Below are positions 25,097 through 33,323 of a stretch of 64,000 nt of DNA, piece after piece. A model generated the notes under the pieces. The model was not told the DNA's origin. It searched no databases and worked only from the letters and a program-made list of their open reading frames with translations. This DNA is from Geodermatophilus bullaregiensis (lineage in GTDB: Bacteria > Actinomycetota > Actinomycetes > Mycobacteriales > Geodermatophilaceae). The stretch is taken from the NCBI RefSeq assembly GCF_016907675.1, contig NZ_JAFBCJ010000001.1, forward strand, positions 62,001 to 126,000. Direction: 5' to 3'. Within the stretch, counting starts at the first letter, position 1; every line of letters begins with the position of its first letter. The position numbers were made by a program, and so were the translations under genes.

Positions 25097-25930
25097 GTGG
25101 GCTGGTTCGAGGCGGTCGTCCTGGGGCTGGTGCAGGGGCTGACGGAGTTCCTGCCGATCTCCTCCAGCGCGCACCTGCGGGTGGTCGGGGAGGCCGCCGG
25201 CTGGGGTGACCCGGGCGCGGCGTTCACCGCGATCACGCAGATCGGTACCGAGGCCGCGGTGCTGCTCTACTTCCGCCGCGACATCGGCCGCATCGTCAGC
25301 GCCTGGGTGCGTGCGCTCTTCGACCGCTCGCTGCGCGGGGACCCCGACGCCCGCATGGGCTGGCTCATCGTCATCGGCAGCATCCCGATCGGGGTCCTGG
25401 GCCTGCTGTTCCAGGACGACATCGAGACGACCTTCCGCGACCTGCGGGTCGTGGCCATCTCGCTGGTGGCCTTCTCGCTGGTCCTCTACTGGGCCGACCG
25501 GGTGGGCCGCAAGCGCCGGGAGCTCGCGCAGCTGACCGTGCGCGACGGGCTGCTGTTCGGCCTGGCCCAGGCGATGGCGCTGGTGCCCGGCGTCTCCCGC
25601 TCGGGCGGCACCATCACCATGGGCCTGTTCCTCGGCTACACCCGGGCCGCGGCGGCGCGGTACTCCTTCCTCCTGGCCGTGCCCGCGGTGCTCGCCTCGG
25701 GCTTCTTCCAGGTGTACGAGACCCTCACCGGCGAAGTGGCCGGCGAGACGATCTCCTGGGGGCCGACGCTGCTGGCCACGGTCATCGCCTTCGCCGTCGG
25801 CCTCTCGGTCATCGCCTGGCTGCTGCGCTACCTCGACCGCGGCACGTTCACGCCGTTCGTCGTCTACCGGGTGGTGCTGGGCCTGGCGCTGCTCGCCCTG
25901 GTCGGCGTCGGCGTGCTCGCCCCCAACTGA
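25097..25930 (+). CDS. uppP: Undecaprenyl-diphosphatase UppP (BacA)
   Basis: This 277-residue protein has about eight membrane helices. The two active-site motifs are QGLTEFLPISSSAHL near residue 14 and PGVSRSGGTITMGLFLGY near 163. It dephosphorylates undecaprenyl diphosphate at the membrane to recycle the lipid carrier for peptidoglycan and is a known bacitracin resistance factor. It is monocistronic from a GTG, with copy 2 of the twin-hairpin repeat 10 bases after the stop. Confidence 0.95.
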   Translation: MGWFEAVVLGLVQGLTEFLPISSSAHLRVVGEAAGWGDPGAAFTAITQIGTEAAVLLYFRRDIGRIVSAWVRALFDRSLRGDPDARMGWLIVIGSIPIGVLGLLFQDDIETTFRDLRVVAISLVAFSLVLYWADRVGRKRRELAQLTVRDGLLFGLAQAMALVPGVSRSGGTITMGLFLGYTRAAAARYSFLLAVPAVLASGFFQVYETLTGEVAGETISWGPTLLATVIAFAVGLSVIAWLLRYLDRGTFTPFVVYRVVLGLALLALVGVGVLAPN

Positions 25931-25940
25931 GCGGGCCGCG

Positions 25941-26021
25941 CCGGGATCAGGTGACCTGATCGTGGCGTGTCCTCCCGCACGGTGGGCGGTCGGGGAGGAC
26001 GCGCTGCGGTGGGGGAGGACG
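25941..26021 (-). repeat. 81-bp twin-hairpin intergenic element, copy 2 (inverted)
   Basis: This is the reverse complement of the element at 19390-19470 with 8 differences in 81 bases. Both stems are kept: GATCAGG-TGA-CCTGATC is perfect in the small one, while the large stem has one changed pair. It lies 10 bases after the uppP stop and could act as its terminator. Confidence 0.7.
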
Positions 26022-26131
26022 GGTCACACCGGTGGCCGGCGGGTCGCCGTCCGCGGCTCCGATGGCCGGCCCGGCGGCGGTGCCCGGCTGCGTGACGGCG
26101 CCGTCCGCGGCGCCCGCCTAGGCTCGCGCGG

Positions 26132-26836
26132 GTGACCACCGTGATCCTGCTGCGGCACGGCCGGACGACCGCCAACGCAGGGGGCGTGCTGGCCGGGTGG
26201 ACGCCGGGCGTCGAGCTCGACGAGACCGGGCAGGCGCAGGTGGCCGCGGTCGGGGCCCGCCTCGCGCCCGTCCCGCTGGCGGCGGTGGTCAGCAGCCCGC
26301 TGGACCGCTGCCGGCAGACCGCCGGTGCCGTGCTCGCCGGCCGCGACCTGGAGCTGCAGACCGACGAGCGCCTCGGCGAGGCCCGCTACGGCGACTGGAC
26401 CGGGCGGCCGCTCAAGGAGCTGGTCAAGGACCCGATGTGGAAGGTCGTGCAGCAGCACCCCTCCGCGGCGGTCTTCCCCGGCCCCGAGGGGGAGGGGCTG
26501 GCGCAGACCCAGGCCCGCGCGGTGGCCGCCGTCCGGGAGTGGAACGCCCGCCTGGGCCCCGATGCGGTCTGGCTGGCCTGCAGCCACGGCGACGTCATCA
26601 AGGCCGTCCTCGCCGACGCCCTCGGCCTGCACCTGGACGCCTTCCAGCGGATCGTCGTCGACCCGGCGTCGGTCTCGGTGGTGACCTACACCGAGACCCG
26701 CCCCTTCGTCCTGCGCGTCAACGACACCGGCGGCGACGTCTCGGCGCTCGTCCCGCCCAGGAAGCGCCCCCGGCGCCGGCGGGGCCGGGACTCCGACGCC
26801 GTCGTCGGCGGCGGGGCCGGCGCGGCGGTCCCCTGA
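26132..26836 (+). CDS. Histidine phosphatase family protein (MSMEG_4193 type)
   Basis: The protein has 234 residues from a GTG. The phosphohistidine motif is LLRHGRTTANAGG; the second Arg/Glu and His are in VVSSPLDRCRQT, RLGEARYGDWTGRPLKEL and WLACSHGDVIKAVLADALG. It is phosphoglycerate-mutase-like. In actinobacteria this type is encoded with DUF3090 and SCO1664-family genes, as here (next two genes). Its substrate is unknown. Confidence 0.9.
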   Translation: MTTVILLRHGRTTANAGGVLAGWTPGVELDETGQAQVAAVGARLAPVPLAAVVSSPLDRCRQTAGAVLAGRDLELQTDERLGEARYGDWTGRPLKELVKDPMWKVVQQHPSAAVFPGPEGEGLAQTQARAVAAVREWNARLGPDAVWLACSHGDVIKAVLADALGLHLDAFQRIVVDPASVSVVTYTETRPFVLRVNDTGGDVSALVPPRKRPRRRRGRDSDAVVGGGAGAAVP

Positions 26837-26877
26837 CGGGACGGCGGCCCGTCGGCGTCCCCGCGTAACCTGATCGC

Positions 26878-27429
26878 GTGTCCCGCCAGGTCTACCGCTT
26901 CGACCGCCCGTCCCGGTTCGTCGCCGGCACGGTCGGCCAGCCGGGGGAGCGGACCTTCTACCTGCAGGCCTCCGACGCCGAGGGCCGCGTGGTCAGCGTC
27001 GCGCTGGAGAAGTCGCAGGTGCAGGTGCTCGCCGAGCGGATGGACGAGCTGCTCGACGAGATCGCCACCCGGCCCGGCACCGCCGTCCCCGCGCAGGCGG
27101 AGGTCGACGACCTCGAGCCGCTCACCGCACCCGTCGACGAGGAGTTCCGCGTCGCGGCGATGGGACTGGCCTGGGACGGCGAGGCGCAGGCCGTCGTCGT
27201 CGAGGCGGTGGCGGCGGGGGAGGAGCCGGTCGACGAGGACGCGATCCTCTCCGACGCCGAGGACGGGCCCGACGCGCTGCGGGTGACCATCACCCCGGGT
27301 GCGGCCCGCTCGTTCGTCGCCCGCGCCCGCCGCGTCGTCGCCGCGGGCCGGCCCTCCTGCCCGCTGTGCTCGCTGCCGCTGGACCCGACCGGGCACGTCT
27401 GCCCCCGGCAGAACGGCTACCGCCGCTGA
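26878..27429 (+). CDS. DUF3090 family protein
   Basis: The protein has 183 residues from a GTG. The family pattern is QVYRFDRPSRFVAGTVGQ, then FYLQASD and VSVALEKSQVQVLAERM, and near the end ARSFVARARRVVAAGRPSCP. The C-terminal CPLCSLPLDPTGHVCPRQNGYR is a probable zinc knuckle. It is the second gene of the conserved trio; the function is unknown. Confidence 0.92.
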   Translation: MSRQVYRFDRPSRFVAGTVGQPGERTFYLQASDAEGRVVSVALEKSQVQVLAERMDELLDEIATRPGTAVPAQAEVDDLEPLTAPVDEEFRVAAMGLAWDGEAQAVVVEAVAAGEEPVDEDAILSDAEDGPDALRVTITPGAARSFVARARRVVAAGRPSCPLCSLPLDPTGHVCPRQNGYRR

Positions 27430-27445
27430 CCGCCGGAGCGCTGCG

Positions 27446-28192
27446 GTGAGCGAGCGGTCCGCCGAGGAGCTGCGCGCCCCGGCCACCGACGCCGAGGCGC
27501 GCACGCTGCTGCTCGAGGGCGAGATCGACCTCGAGGGCCGCATGCTCGACGCGAGCAACGTCACCCTGGTCGGCGCCATCCGCACCGGCACGCTGGCGGC
27601 CGAGTGCGTCTACAAGCCGGTGGCCGGCGAGCGCCCGCTGTGGGACTTCCCCGACGGCACCCTCGCCGGCCGGGAGGTGTCGGCCGCGCTGGTCAGCGAG
27701 GCCACCGGCTGGTCGGTGGTGCCGCCGACCGTGCTGCGCGAGGGCCCGTTCGGCCCCGGCATGGTGCAGCTGTGGATCGACGGCGACCCCCGCGTCGACC
27801 TGGCCCGCTTCGTCCGCTCCGACCACCCGGCCCTGCGCCGCATGGCCGTCTTCGACGCGGTGGTGAACAACGCCGACCGCAAGGGCGGGCACATCATCCC
27901 AACGCCCGAGGGCCACGTGTACGGCGTCGACCACGGCATCTGCTTCTCGTCGGACCCCAAGCTGCGCACCCTGCTGTGGCGCTGGGCGGGCAAGCCGCTG
28001 CCGCTGGAGGCCCTCGCCGTGCTGGAGCGGCTGGCCGACGACCTGCGCGGCGACCTCGGCGAGCGGCTGCACGAGCACCTCACCCGCCGCGAGGTCCGCT
28101 GCACGCAGCAGCGGGTGGCCGAGCTGCTGCGCACCCAGCTGCACCCCGAGCCGTCGGGTGACTGGCCCGCGCTGCCCTGGCCCCCCTTCTGA
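27446..28192 (+). CDS. SCO1664-family protein (PI3/4-kinase-like fold)
   Basis: The protein has 248 residues from a GTG 17 bases after the DUF3090 stop. LAAECVYKPVAGERPLWDFP is the Lys-containing nucleotide loop, and DAVVNNADRKGGHII with YGVDHGICFS resembles the D-x(4)-N and DxG-type catalytic motifs of PI3/4-kinase-like enzymes. It probably transfers a phosphate or AMP; the substrate is unknown. It ends the trio. In other actinobacteria mshC follows nearby; here mshC is 6.8 kb away. Confidence 0.88.
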   Translation: MSERSAEELRAPATDAEARTLLLEGEIDLEGRMLDASNVTLVGAIRTGTLAAECVYKPVAGERPLWDFPDGTLAGREVSAALVSEATGWSVVPPTVLREGPFGPGMVQLWIDGDPRVDLARFVRSDHPALRRMAVFDAVVNNADRKGGHIIPTPEGHVYGVDHGICFSSDPKLRTLLWRWAGKPLPLEALAVLERLADDLRGDLGERLHEHLTRREVRCTQQRVAELLRTQLHPEPSGDWPALPWPPF

Positions 28193-28219
28193 GCCGTGGC
28201 ACACCCGACCTCCACGGGA

Positions 28220-28274
28220 CGGTGTGCGCCGGGGGCGCGTTCCGGACGCCGGCGTGCGCCCTCGGCGCACACCG
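28220..28274. terminator. Long inverted repeat after the SCO1664-family gene
   Basis: CGGTGTGCGCCG (28220-28231) pairs perfectly with CGGCGCACACCG (28263-28274) over a 31-base GC-rich loop that can itself fold. It lies 28 bases after the stop and ends 25 bases before the next start, so it is probably a terminator for the trio. Confidence 0.5.
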
Positions 28275-28299
28275 CCCGGGACCCGGCAGGCTGAGGGCC

Positions 28300-28686
28300 G
28301 TGCCGCACCGCTCGCGCCTGGCGATCCTGCTGCTCGACCTGCCGCCGGAGGTGCACGCGGCCGGGACCGCCTTCTGGGCGGGCGCGACCGGGCGCACCGC
28401 CGCGCCCGACCCCACCGACGGGGACTGGGCCTCGCTGGGCTCCTTCGCCGGCGGTCTCCACCTCGAGGTGCAGCGCACGGGCGAGGGGACGCCGCCGCGC
28501 TGGCACGTCGACGTCGAGACCGACGACGTGGACGCCGAGGTCGCCCGGCTCGAGGCGCTCGGCGCGCGGCGGGAGGCCGACATGGGCTCGTTCTGGCAGA
28601 TGACCGACCCCGCCGGGCTGGTGTTCTGCGTGGTCGGTGTCCAGACCGGCGCGGAGTTCGACCGCCACGCCGTCCCCTGGCCCTGA
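28300..28686 (+). CDS. VOC (glyoxalase/bleomycin resistance) family protein
   Basis: The protein has 128 residues from a GTG. The fold is of the vicinal oxygen chelate type: FWAGATGRTA near the start, HLEVQRT and RWHVDVETDDVDAEVARLEALGA, then MTDPAGLVFCVV. Metal ligands are partly visible (His in RWHVDVET), but the last Glu is not clear. The function is unassigned. It is convergent with the next gene, with three bases between the stops. Confidence 0.8.
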   Translation: MPHRSRLAILLLDLPPEVHAAGTAFWAGATGRTAAPDPTDGDWASLGSFAGGLHLEVQRTGEGTPPRWHVDVETDDVDAEVARLEALGARREADMGSFWQMTDPAGLVFCVVGVQTGAEFDRHAVPWP

Positions 28687-28689
28687 CGG

Positions 28690-29406
28690 TCAGTCCAGCC
28701 GGACGAGGTCGATCATCGCGGCCGCCTGCAGGCCGTCGCCGTCGACGGTGAGCACCTCCAGCGGCAGCCGCCGCCAGGCGGTCAGCAGCAGGTCACCGGC
28801 GGTCCCGCGCACCGTGGCCACCGGCTGCGGCCGGCTGCCGGCGAACAGGGTCCGCTCCACGCCGGCGTCGATCACGTGCAGCACCACCGGGTGCGCGCCC
28901 TCGGGCGGCCCGTCGGGGAGGACGCCGGGCACCACGACCTCCAGCCACTCGTCGAGGCCGTCGAGGCCGATGTCGGCGGGGACCGGCCGGACGTCGCCGA
29001 GCACCTGCTCGACGTCGACGGTGTGCACGACCACCTCGTGCAGCTGCCGCCGGAGCACGAAGGCGACGTCGCGCTGCGGTGCCCAGGTCCACACCGGCTC
29101 GGCGGGGTCGGCGCCGGCCAGCGCCGTCTCCAGCTCCGCGGACTGCGCGGCCGACCAGCCCAGCAGCTCGTCGTCGGGACGGCGGCGCGGGGTGTCGTAC
29201 CCGCCGGGATCCGGCGCGCGGGTGCGCACCACCCACGCCCAGAAGTGCTGCACCGAGCCGACGTGCCAGACCAGGTCGGCCAGCGCCCATCCCGGGCAGC
29301 CGGGCACCGGCGCGGCCCACCCGCCGGCCAGCACGGCCTCGGCCGCCGCGTCGGCGAACCGGGCGTCGGCCCGGCACAGCGCGGGCAGGTACCGGGACAG
29401 CTCCAT
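28690..29406 (-). CDS. Maleylpyruvate-isomerase-family mycothiol-dependent enzyme
   Basis: The protein has 238 residues with GAGGAGG before the ATG. An N-terminal four-helix DinB-like part has PVPGCPGWALADLVWHVGSVQHFWAW and LRRQLHEVVVHTVDVEQVLG with metal-binding His residues; an SCP2-like end (~155-238) follows. This is the MDMPI family, which uses mycothiol as thiol cofactor, in line with mshC in the same window. The substrate is unknown. Confidence 0.88.
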   Translation of the reverse strand: MELSRYLPALCRADARFADAAAEAVLAGGWAAPVPGCPGWALADLVWHVGSVQHFWAWVVRTRAPDPGGYDTPRRRPDDELLGWSAAQSAELETALAGADPAEPVWTWAPQRDVAFVLRRQLHEVVVHTVDVEQVLGDVRPVPADIGLDGLDEWLEVVVPGVLPDGPPEGAHPVVLHVIDAGVERTLFAGSRPQPVATVRGTAGDLLLTAWRRLPLEVLTVDGDGLQAAAMIDLVRLD

Positions 29407-29474
29407 CGCAGCCTCCTCGCGGCGTCGGGTGCCGGGAGCGGAGGCTAGCCCGGCGGACCCGGCGGAGGTGCCGG

Positions 29475-30455
29475 TCACGGGCTCCACAGCGCCGGTGGCC
29501 GCGCGGTCGGGCGGCGCACCAGCAGCTCCGACGCGGTCCGCTCGTCGAGGACGAGGTCGGTGACCAGCCCGCCGGCCAGCGCCGCGGCCAGGCCGACGAC
29601 CTTGTGGCTGCCCGCCACCGCGCAGACCCGCCGCGGGATGCGGCGCAGCGCCGGCGGGGTCAGCCCGCTGGTGCGCGCGTTGAGCGGGATGCCCTCCCAC
29701 GAGCCGTCGGCGCGCAGGAACACCGTGCACACGTCCCCGACCACGTGCCCGGCGGCGAGGTCGGCCCGGTCGGCGGCGGTCAGGTACCCCTCCGTCCACA
29801 CCCGGCTGGGCACCGCGCCGGCCACCGCGCCGATCCCGAACAGCGCGACGTCGGCCGCCTGCTGGATGCCCAGCACCCGCCGCACGCTGCGCTCGCGCCA
29901 CATGGCCTGGCGGGTCTCGGGCCGGTCGAAGAACGCCGGCACCGGGAAGTGGTGCACCTGGGCGTCCCAGGCCGTGCCGAACCGGCCCAGGACGTCGCTG
30001 CCGTAGCCGATCCCGCTGCTGTGGGTGTTCATCGCGCCGTTGAGCTGGACGACGTGCGCGTCGCGCAGCGGCCGGGCGCGCAGGTGCTGCCCGACGGCGC
30101 TGGTCGTCGTGCCCCACGCCAGGGCGAGCGTCATCCCCGCGCCCATGACCTCGTCGAGCAGCCCGGCGGTCTCGGTGGCCACCAGCTGCAGCCGGACGAG
30201 GTCGGAGGCGTCGTCGGGCACGGACACCACCCGCGCGGCGACGCCGTACCGGTGTCCCACCTCCGCCCCCATCGCCGCTGCACGTCCGTGCACCGGGTTG
30301 ACCGAGACCGTGACGACGCCGGTCGCCCGCGCGGCGTCGAGCATCCGGGAGATCGTGGAACGCGACACCCCTTCCTCCGCGGCGATCGCCTCCATCGTGG
30401 CGCGGTCGAGCCAGTACCTGCGGGCCACGCGCTCGAGCCTGTCGTCCGGCGTCAC
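29475..30455 (-). CDS. SorC/DeoR-type sugar-binding regulator, likely of the glp genes
   Basis: The protein has 326 residues from a GTG with GGAGGAG upstream. The N-terminal HTH is YWLDRATMEAIAAEEGVSRSTISRMLDAARATG. The effector domain has LALAWGTTTSAVGQHL, VQLNGAMN, GIGAVAG and CAVAGSHKVVGLAAAL, as in the SorC/CggR group that binds phosphorylated sugars. It is divergent from glpD with a perfect palindrome between them, so it probably controls glycerol use, perhaps sensing glycerol 3-phosphate or a triose phosphate. Confidence 0.9.
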   Translation of the reverse strand: MTPDDRLERVARRYWLDRATMEAIAAEEGVSRSTISRMLDAARATGVVTVSVNPVHGRAAAMGAEVGHRYGVAARVVSVPDDASDLVRLQLVATETAGLLDEVMGAGMTLALAWGTTTSAVGQHLRARPLRDAHVVQLNGAMNTHSSGIGYGSDVLGRFGTAWDAQVHHFPVPAFFDRPETRQAMWRERSVRRVLGIQQAADVALFGIGAVAGAVPSRVWTEGYLTAADRADLAAGHVVGDVCTVFLRADGSWEGIPLNARTSGLTPPALRRIPRRVCAVAGSHKVVGLAAALAGGLVTDLVLDERTASELLVRRPTARPPALWSP

Positions 30456-30510
30456 TGGTGCTCCTCCCGCGGCGGTCGGCCGCCCGGCGTCCCACGGTAG
30501 GCCGCTCCCG

Positions 30511-30524
30511 TGCACAGATGTGCA
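30511..30524. promoter_or_regulatory. Perfect palindromic operator in the glp promoter region
   Basis: TGCACA-GA-TGTGCA lies 56 bases from the regulator start and 106 from the glpD start. Size and symmetry fit a SorC-type regulator site that could serve both divergent promoters. Confidence 0.6.
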
Positions 30525-30541
30525 GGACATTGCGGCGGAGG

Positions 30542-30570
30542 CCGGACAGGGGCAGGTTCCCCTTGTCCGG
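30542..30570. promoter_or_regulatory. Second inverted repeat upstream of glpD
   Basis: CCGGACA-GGGG at 30542-30552 pairs with CCCC-T-TGTCCGG at 30559-30570 over a six-base loop, with one bulged T. It begins 17 bases after the operator palindrome and lies in the likely 5' leader of glpD. It could be a second operator half or an RNA hairpin. Confidence 0.45.
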
Positions 30571-30630
30571 ACGACGGCCCGCGCCGCCGCCCGCACGGAC
30601 CTGCACCACCCGCACAGCACAGGAGTCCCG

Positions 30631-32376
30631 GTGTCCACAGCTCTCTCGCCCGGCGTCCGTTCCGCCGCCCTCGACCGCATGAGCGCCGACGTCCTCGACG
30701 TCCTGGTGATCGGCGGCGGGGTCACCGGTGCCGGCGCCGCCCTCGACGCCGCCAGCCGGGGCCTCAGCGTCGGCCTGCTCGAACAGCGCGACTGGGCCTC
30801 CGGCACCTCCAGCCGGGCCAGCAAGCTCGTGCACGGCGGCCTGCGGTACCTGGAGATGCTCGACTTCGCCCTCGTCCGCGAGGCCCTGCACGAGCGCGGC
30901 CTGCTCGTCGGCCGGCTCGCCCCGCACCTCGTGCACCCGGTGCCGTTCCTCTACCCGCTGCGCCACCGCGTCTGGGAGCGCGTCTACACCGGCGCCGGCA
31001 TCGCGCTCTACGACGCCCTCGGCGGCCTGCTCGGCCGGGTGGGCGGCCGCGGCGTCCCGCTGCACCGGCACCTGTCGAAGAAGGCGCTGCGCCGGGTCGC
31101 CCCGTCGCTGCGCGACGACGTCGCCATCGGCGCGATCCGCTACTGGGACGCCAAGGTCGACGACGCCCGCCTCGTGCAGGTGCTCGTGCGGACCGCCGTC
31201 GGCCACGGCGCGCTGGCCGCCAGCCGCACCCAGGTCACCGGCTACCACGAGGAGGACGGACGGGTCGCCGGCGTGCGCGCCGTGGACCTCGAGACCGGCC
31301 GCGAGCTCACCATCCGGGCCCGCCACGTCGTCGGCGCCACCGGCGTGTGGACCGACCAGACGCAGGAGCTCTTCCGCGCCCAGGGCCTCACCGTGCGGGC
31401 CTCCAAGGGCGTGCACATCGCCGTGCCGCGCGCCCTGATCTCCGGCGACGACGGCGTCATCCTGCGCACCGAGAAGAGCGTGCTGTTCATCATCCCGTGG
31501 CCCACCCACTGGGTGATCGGCACGACCGACACCCCGTGGGACCTCGCCAAGGACCACCCGGTCGCCTCCTCGGCCGACGTCGACTACCTGCTCGAGCACG
31601 CCAACGCGGTGCTGGAGCGCCCGCTGACCCGCGCCGACGTCCTCGGCGTCTACACCGGCCTGCGCCCGCTGCTGCAGCCGGTCGACGACGGCAGCGGGTC
31701 GACGACGAAGGTCTCCCGCGAGCACACCGTGGCCACCGTCCGGCCCGGGCTGACCGTCATCGCCGGCGGCAAGTACACGACCTACCGGGTGATGGCGCGC
31801 GACGTCGTCGACATGGCGCTGGCCGACCGCGCGCCCGGCGAGGACCCGGACGCCGCGATCCCGTCCTCGCTCACCGAGGAGCTGCCGCTGGCCGGCGCCG
31901 ACGGCTACCAGGTGCGCTGGAACCGCAAGAGCCACCTGGCCACCGCGCACGGCTGGACGGAGACCCGCGTCGAGCACCTGCTCGACCGCTACGGCAGCCT
32001 CGTCGACGAGGTGCTCGCCCTCGTCGACGCCGACCCCGACCTCGGCCGCCCGCTCGAGGGGGCCCCGGACTACCTGCGCGCCGAGGTGGTCTACGCCGTC
32101 ACCGACGAGGGCGCGCTGCACCTGGAGGACGTGCTCACCCGCCGCACGCGACTGTCCTACGAGCAGGCCGACCGCGGCACGGCGTCGGCGCGGCCGGCCG
32201 CCGAGCTCATGGCCGGCCTGCTCGGCTGGGACGACGCCCAGGTGGAGCGGGAGATCGCCACCTACCTGGCGCGCGTGGAGGCCGAGCGGGCCGCCGAGGC
32301 CATGCCCGACGACACCTCCGCCGAGCGCGCCCGCCTGCAGGCGCCGGAGATCCGGCCCTTCGCCGGCGCCTCCTGA
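30631..32376 (+). CDS. glpD: Glycerol-3-phosphate dehydrogenase (FAD)
   Basis: The protein has 581 residues from a GTG with AGGAG upstream. The FAD site is [21 protein letters not shown] near residue 17; the family motifs [17 protein letters not shown] and [13 protein letters not shown] follow, and an alpha-helical C-terminal domain starts near 390. It oxidises glycerol 3-phosphate to dihydroxyacetone phosphate and passes electrons to quinone at the membrane. It is first of the glpD-glpF-glpK set. Confidence 0.96.
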   Translation: MSTALSPGVRSAALDRMSADVLDVLVIGGGVTGAGAALDAASRGLSVGLLEQRDWASGTSSRASKLVHGGLRYLEMLDFALVREALHERGLLVGRLAPHLVHPVPFLYPLRHRVWERVYTGAGIALYDALGGLLGRVGGRGVPLHRHLSKKALRRVAPSLRDDVAIGAIRYWDAKVDDARLVQVLVRTAVGHGALAASRTQVTGYHEEDGRVAGVRAVDLETGRELTIRARHVVGATGVWTDQTQELFRAQGLTVRASKGVHIAVPRALISGDDGVILRTEKSVLFIIPWPTHWVIGTTDTPWDLAKDHPVASSADVDYLLEHANAVLERPLTRADVLGVYTGLRPLLQPVDDGSGSTTKVSREHTVATVRPGLTVIAGGKYTTYRVMARDVVDMALADRAPGEDPDAAIPSSLTEELPLAGADGYQVRWNRKSHLATAHGWTETRVEHLLDRYGSLVDEVLALVDADPDLGRPLEGAPDYLRAEVVYAVTDEGALHLEDVLTRRTRLSYEQADRGTASARPAAELMAGLLGWDDAQVEREIATYLARVEAERAAEAMPDDTSAERARLQAPEIRPFAGAS

Positions 32377-32380
32377 AGCC

Positions 32381-32414
32381 GCGGGCCGGCGGGGTAGCTC
32401 CCCCGCCGGCCCGC
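32381..32414. terminator. Strong hairpin between glpD and glpF
   Basis: GCGGGCCGGCGGGG and CCCCGCCGGCCCGC form a perfect 14-base stem with a six-base loop, four bases after the glpD stop. No T run follows. It may end or attenuate transcription, or protect the glpD mRNA end, allowing different levels of glpD and glpFK. Confidence 0.6.
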
Positions 32415-32476
32415 ACCGACCCCGCCGTCGACCCCGATCCCGACCAGAGGAGGCACCGCACAGGGATCCCGCACGA

Positions 32477-32495
32477 CCCGCCCGGATCGGGCGGG
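32477..32495. promoter_or_regulatory. Second hairpin ahead of glpF
   Basis: CCCGCCC-GGATC-GGGCGGG is a perfect seven-base stem 40 bases before the glpF start. With the upstream 14-base hairpin it makes the 159-base glpD-glpF gap unusually structured; it may be a terminator or an operator. Confidence 0.35.
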
Positions 32496-32535
32496 ACCCC
32501 GTCAGGCACACCCGGACACAGAGAGGTCTCTGGAC

Positions 32536-33261
32536 GTGTCACTGGTCTCCGTCTTCTTCTCCGAGGTCCTCGGCACGGGGCTGCTGCTCCTGCTGGGCAT
32601 CGGCGTCGTCGCCAACGTGCTGCTCACCGACTCCAAGGGCCGCGGCGCGGACTGGCTGCTCATCAGCTTCGGCTGGGGGCTGGCGGTCTTCGTCGGCGTC
32701 TTCGCCGCGTACCGCAGCGGCGCGCACCTCAACCCGGCCGTCACCGTCGGCCTCTGGGCCTCCGGCTCCGAGGAGTACGGCCCCGACGTCCCCGTGACGC
32801 TCGCGAGCACGCTGGTCTACTTCGCCGGCGAGTTCGTCGGCGCCTTCCTCGGCGCCGTCGTCGCGTGGCTGGCCTACCGCGAGCACTACGACGCCCACCC
32901 CGACCCCGGCGAGGTGCTCGGCACCTTCTCCACCGGCCCGGCGATCCGCAGCTACCCGTGGAACGTCGTCACCGAGGTCATCGGCACGTTCGTGCTCGTC
33001 TACGTCGTGCTGGCCCTCGGCAACACCCCCACCCAGATCGGCCCCCTGGCGGTCGCCTTCCTCGTCGTGTCCATCGGCGCCTCGCTCGGCGGCCCGACCG
33101 GCTACGCCATCAACCCCGCCCGCGACCTCGGCCCGCGCATCGCGCACGCCGTCCTGCCCATCCGCGGCAAGGGCGGCAGCGACTGGGGCTACTCGTGGGT
33201 CCCGGTCGTCGGCCCGATCATCGGCGCGATCCTGGCCGGCCTGCTCGCCCGGGTCTTCTGA
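32536..33261 (+). CDS. glpF: Glycerol facilitator, MIP/aquaporin family
   Basis: The protein has 241 residues with six membrane helices and two half-helix motifs: HLNPAVTVG near residue 65 and [10 protein letters not shown] near 193. The Asp after the second NPA (NPARD) is typical of glycerol facilitators, against water-only aquaporins. It sits between glpD and glpK, so glycerol entry, phosphorylation and oxidation are encoded together. The start is a GTG. Confidence 0.94.
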   Translation: MSLVSVFFSEVLGTGLLLLLGIGVVANVLLTDSKGRGADWLLISFGWGLAVFVGVFAAYRSGAHLNPAVTVGLWASGSEEYGPDVPVTLASTLVYFAGEFVGAFLGAVVAWLAYREHYDAHPDPGEVLGTFSTGPAIRSYPWNVVTEVIGTFVLVYVVLALGNTPTQIGPLAVAFLVVSIGASLGGPTGYAINPARDLGPRIAHAVLPIRGKGGSDWGYSWVPVVGPIIGAILAGLLARVF

Positions 33262-33323
33262 CCCGTGTCCCGAGCGACCATCCTGACCCCGCTCTCCCTG
33301 CAACGACGCACCCGGAGGACCCC

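Noticed and set aside
28690-32511. 1273-codon minus-strand frame
   Set aside because: Only the first 717 bases (28690-29406) encode a recognisable protein; the rest is antisense to glpD and shadow of the SorC-type regulator.
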